Part shown: in pieces, positions 4,930-5,922 of the stretch | Layout of the letters: each line of letters opens with the position of its first letter | Numbering within the stretch: position 1 is the first letter of the stretch | Origin: Acidimicrobiaceae bacterium | GTDB taxonomy: Bacteria > Actinomycetota > Acidimicrobiia > Acidimicrobiales > RAAP-2 | Length of the DNA stretch: 5,922 nucleotides | Assembly: GCA_003164275.1 (NCBI GenBank) | Contig: PLSY01000246.1 | Location: 183 to 6,104 of the forward strand | Direction of reading: 5' to 3' | Made by a program: the position numbers and the translations under genes | Notes under the pieces: model-generated | The model's input: only the letters and a program-made list of their open reading frames with translations | Databases searched by the model: none | What the model was told of the DNA's origin: nothing

Positions 4930-5922
4930 ATGCCATTCGTTTTAGACTTCGACCACTCCCACCGGAAGCCACCGATGGAGATGAAGGACCTCCTCGGCGG
5001 CAAGGGAGCCAACCTGGCCGAGATGACCTCCGTGCTCGAGCTGCCCGTCCCTCCCGGTTTCACCATCGCCACCACGGCGTGTCGGAGCTACATGGAGGCG
5101 GGCTGGCCCGCCGGCCTGACCGAAGAGGTCGGCAAGGCGCGGATCCGGCTGGAGAAAAAGATGGGGAAGCGCATCGGCGACGCCAGCGACCCGCTGTTGG
5201 TGTCGGTGCGTTCCGGGGCCAAGTTTTCGATGCCCGGAATGATGGACACCGTCCTCAACTTGGGCCTGAACGACGAATCGGTCGAGGGCCTGGCCAAGCA
5301 GACCGACGACGACCGGTTCGCCTATGACTCGTATCGCCGCTTCGTGGCCATGTACGGACGGATCGTCCTCGGGATCCCCGGCGAAGAGTTCGACACGCTG
5401 CTCGACGCAGCCAAAGAGCTGGCCGGCACCACGTCCGACGCCGGCGTCCCAATAGAGCTTCTCCGCTACCTGGTAGACGCCTACCAGCAGATCGTCGAGC
5501 GTCACACCGGAAAGCCGTTCCCCCAGGACCCCGACGAGCAGTTGCGGGGGGCCATCGAGGCGGTCTTTGCCTCGTGGAACGGACCACGGGCCTACGCCTA
5601 CCGGGTCCGTGAGCGGATCGCCCACGACCTCGGGACGGCGGTCAACGTCCAGGCCATGGTGTTCGGCAACCGCGACGACACCTCGGGGACCGGGGTGGGC
5701 TTCACCCGCGACCCGGCCACCGGCGCCACCGGGGAGTACGGCGACTTTCTGGTCAACGCCCAGGGTGAGGACGTCGTGGCCGGGATTCGCAACACGCTGT
5801 CTCTGGCCGACCTCGAGGGCCTGGACAAGACGTCCTACGACGAGCTGATGTCGATCATGAGCCAGCTGGAGAAGCACTACCGCGACCTGTGCGACATCGA
5901 GTTCACCATCGAGCGCGGCAAG
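4930..5922 (+). CDS. ppdK: Pyruvate, phosphate dikinase, N-terminal 331 residues (3' end outside window)
   Basis: PPDK reversibly converts pyruvate, ATP and phosphate to phosphoenolpyruvate, AMP and diphosphate through a phosphohistidine carrier, linking glycolysis and gluconeogenesis in the cytoplasm. The frame is open from the ATG at 4930 to the last base. The fragment holds most of the nucleotide-binding (ATP-grasp-like) domain: LLGGKGANLAEM with Lys25, PVPPGFTI, SVRSGAKFSMPGMMDTVLNL with Arg94, SYRRFVAMYG, GTGVGFTRDPATG and NAQGEDVVAGIR. Asp322 and Glu324 in DIEFTIERGK match the metal/ATP-binding Asp and Glu of characterised PPDKs. The NAQGEDVVAGIR and SMPGMMDTVLNL signatures separate it from PEP synthase. 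The swivelling His domain and PEP/pyruvate domain, over 500 further residues, are missing only because the window ends. AGGAG stands 10 bases upstream. Codon 5 is TTA, rare in such genomes. No PPDK regulatory protein gene (DUF299 type) is in the window. Confidence 0.97.
   Translation, partial: MPFVLDFDHSHRKPPMEMKDLLGGKGANLAEMTSVLELPVPPGFTIATTACRSYMEAGWPAGLTEEVGKARIRLEKKMGKRIGDASDPLLVSVRSGAKFSMPGMMDTVLNLGLNDESVEGLAKQTDDDRFAYDSYRRFVAMYGRIVLGIPGEEFDTLLDAAKELAGTTSDAGVPIELLRYLVDAYQQIVERHTGKPFPQDPDEQLRGAIEAVFASWNGPRAYAYRVRERIAHDLGTAVNVQAMVFGNRDDTSGTGVGFTRDPATGATGEYGDFLVNAQGEDVVAGIRNTLSLADLEGLDKTSYDELMSIMSQLEKHYRDLCDIEFTIERGK

Noticed and set aside
4942..5877. A 311-codon minus-strand open frame opposite ppdK
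   Set aside because: It is the antisense shadow of a gene with full PPDK signatures; its product shows only Gly/Val/Asp-rich bias and no domain motif.

Overview
This is a high-GC window with strong G/C bias at third codon positions, typical of an actinomycete. A single-chain glycyl-tRNA synthetase, pyruvate phosphate dikinase, an LAxTG-type wall-sorting signal and paired SDR/SnoaL-like genes together suggest Actinomycetota, possibly the Acidimicrobiia. The class is inferred from general knowledge and was not tested.

Layout from left to right: (1) the 3' end of glyS, 2-526 +, covering the end of the catalytic domain and the anticodon-binding domain. (2) A 670-aa secreted, wall-anchored surface protein, 581-2593 +. 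It has a signal peptide, an unrecognised four-cysteine N-terminal domain, three CnaB/prealbumin-like repeats, a Thr-rich stalk and an LAATG sorting signal. (3) A classical SDR oxidoreductase, 2651-3406 +, probably expressed from its own promoter as a leaderless mRNA. (4) Convergent to it, with stop codons 8 bases apart, a minus-strand pair: a divergent SDR (4732-3953) followed by a SnoaL/NTF2-like protein (3906-3415). (5) A 197-bp divergent intergenic region with tandem repeats, a hairpin, a 10-bp palindrome and a -10-like element. (6) The first 331 codons of ppdK, 4930 +, running off the right edge.

The two ends are housekeeping genes that tend to lie near each other in Gram-positive and actinobacterial genomes, in the glyS/ppdK/dgt/dnaG neighbourhood (from memory). 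The four genes between them look accessory: one cell-surface protein and three small-molecule enzymes. The SDR2-SnoaL pair, perhaps with the convergent SDR1, may act on a shared hydrophobic, alicyclic or steroid-like substrate, but nothing here identifies it.

No tRNA, rRNA, CRISPR array, insertion sequence or attachment site was seen. No stretch over 300 bases lacks a gene. I did not find a clearly new multi-gene system. The most distinctive item is the surface protein, whose three repeats each carry a Lys/Glu/Asn set compatible with intramolecular isopeptide bonds plus a cysteine pair.
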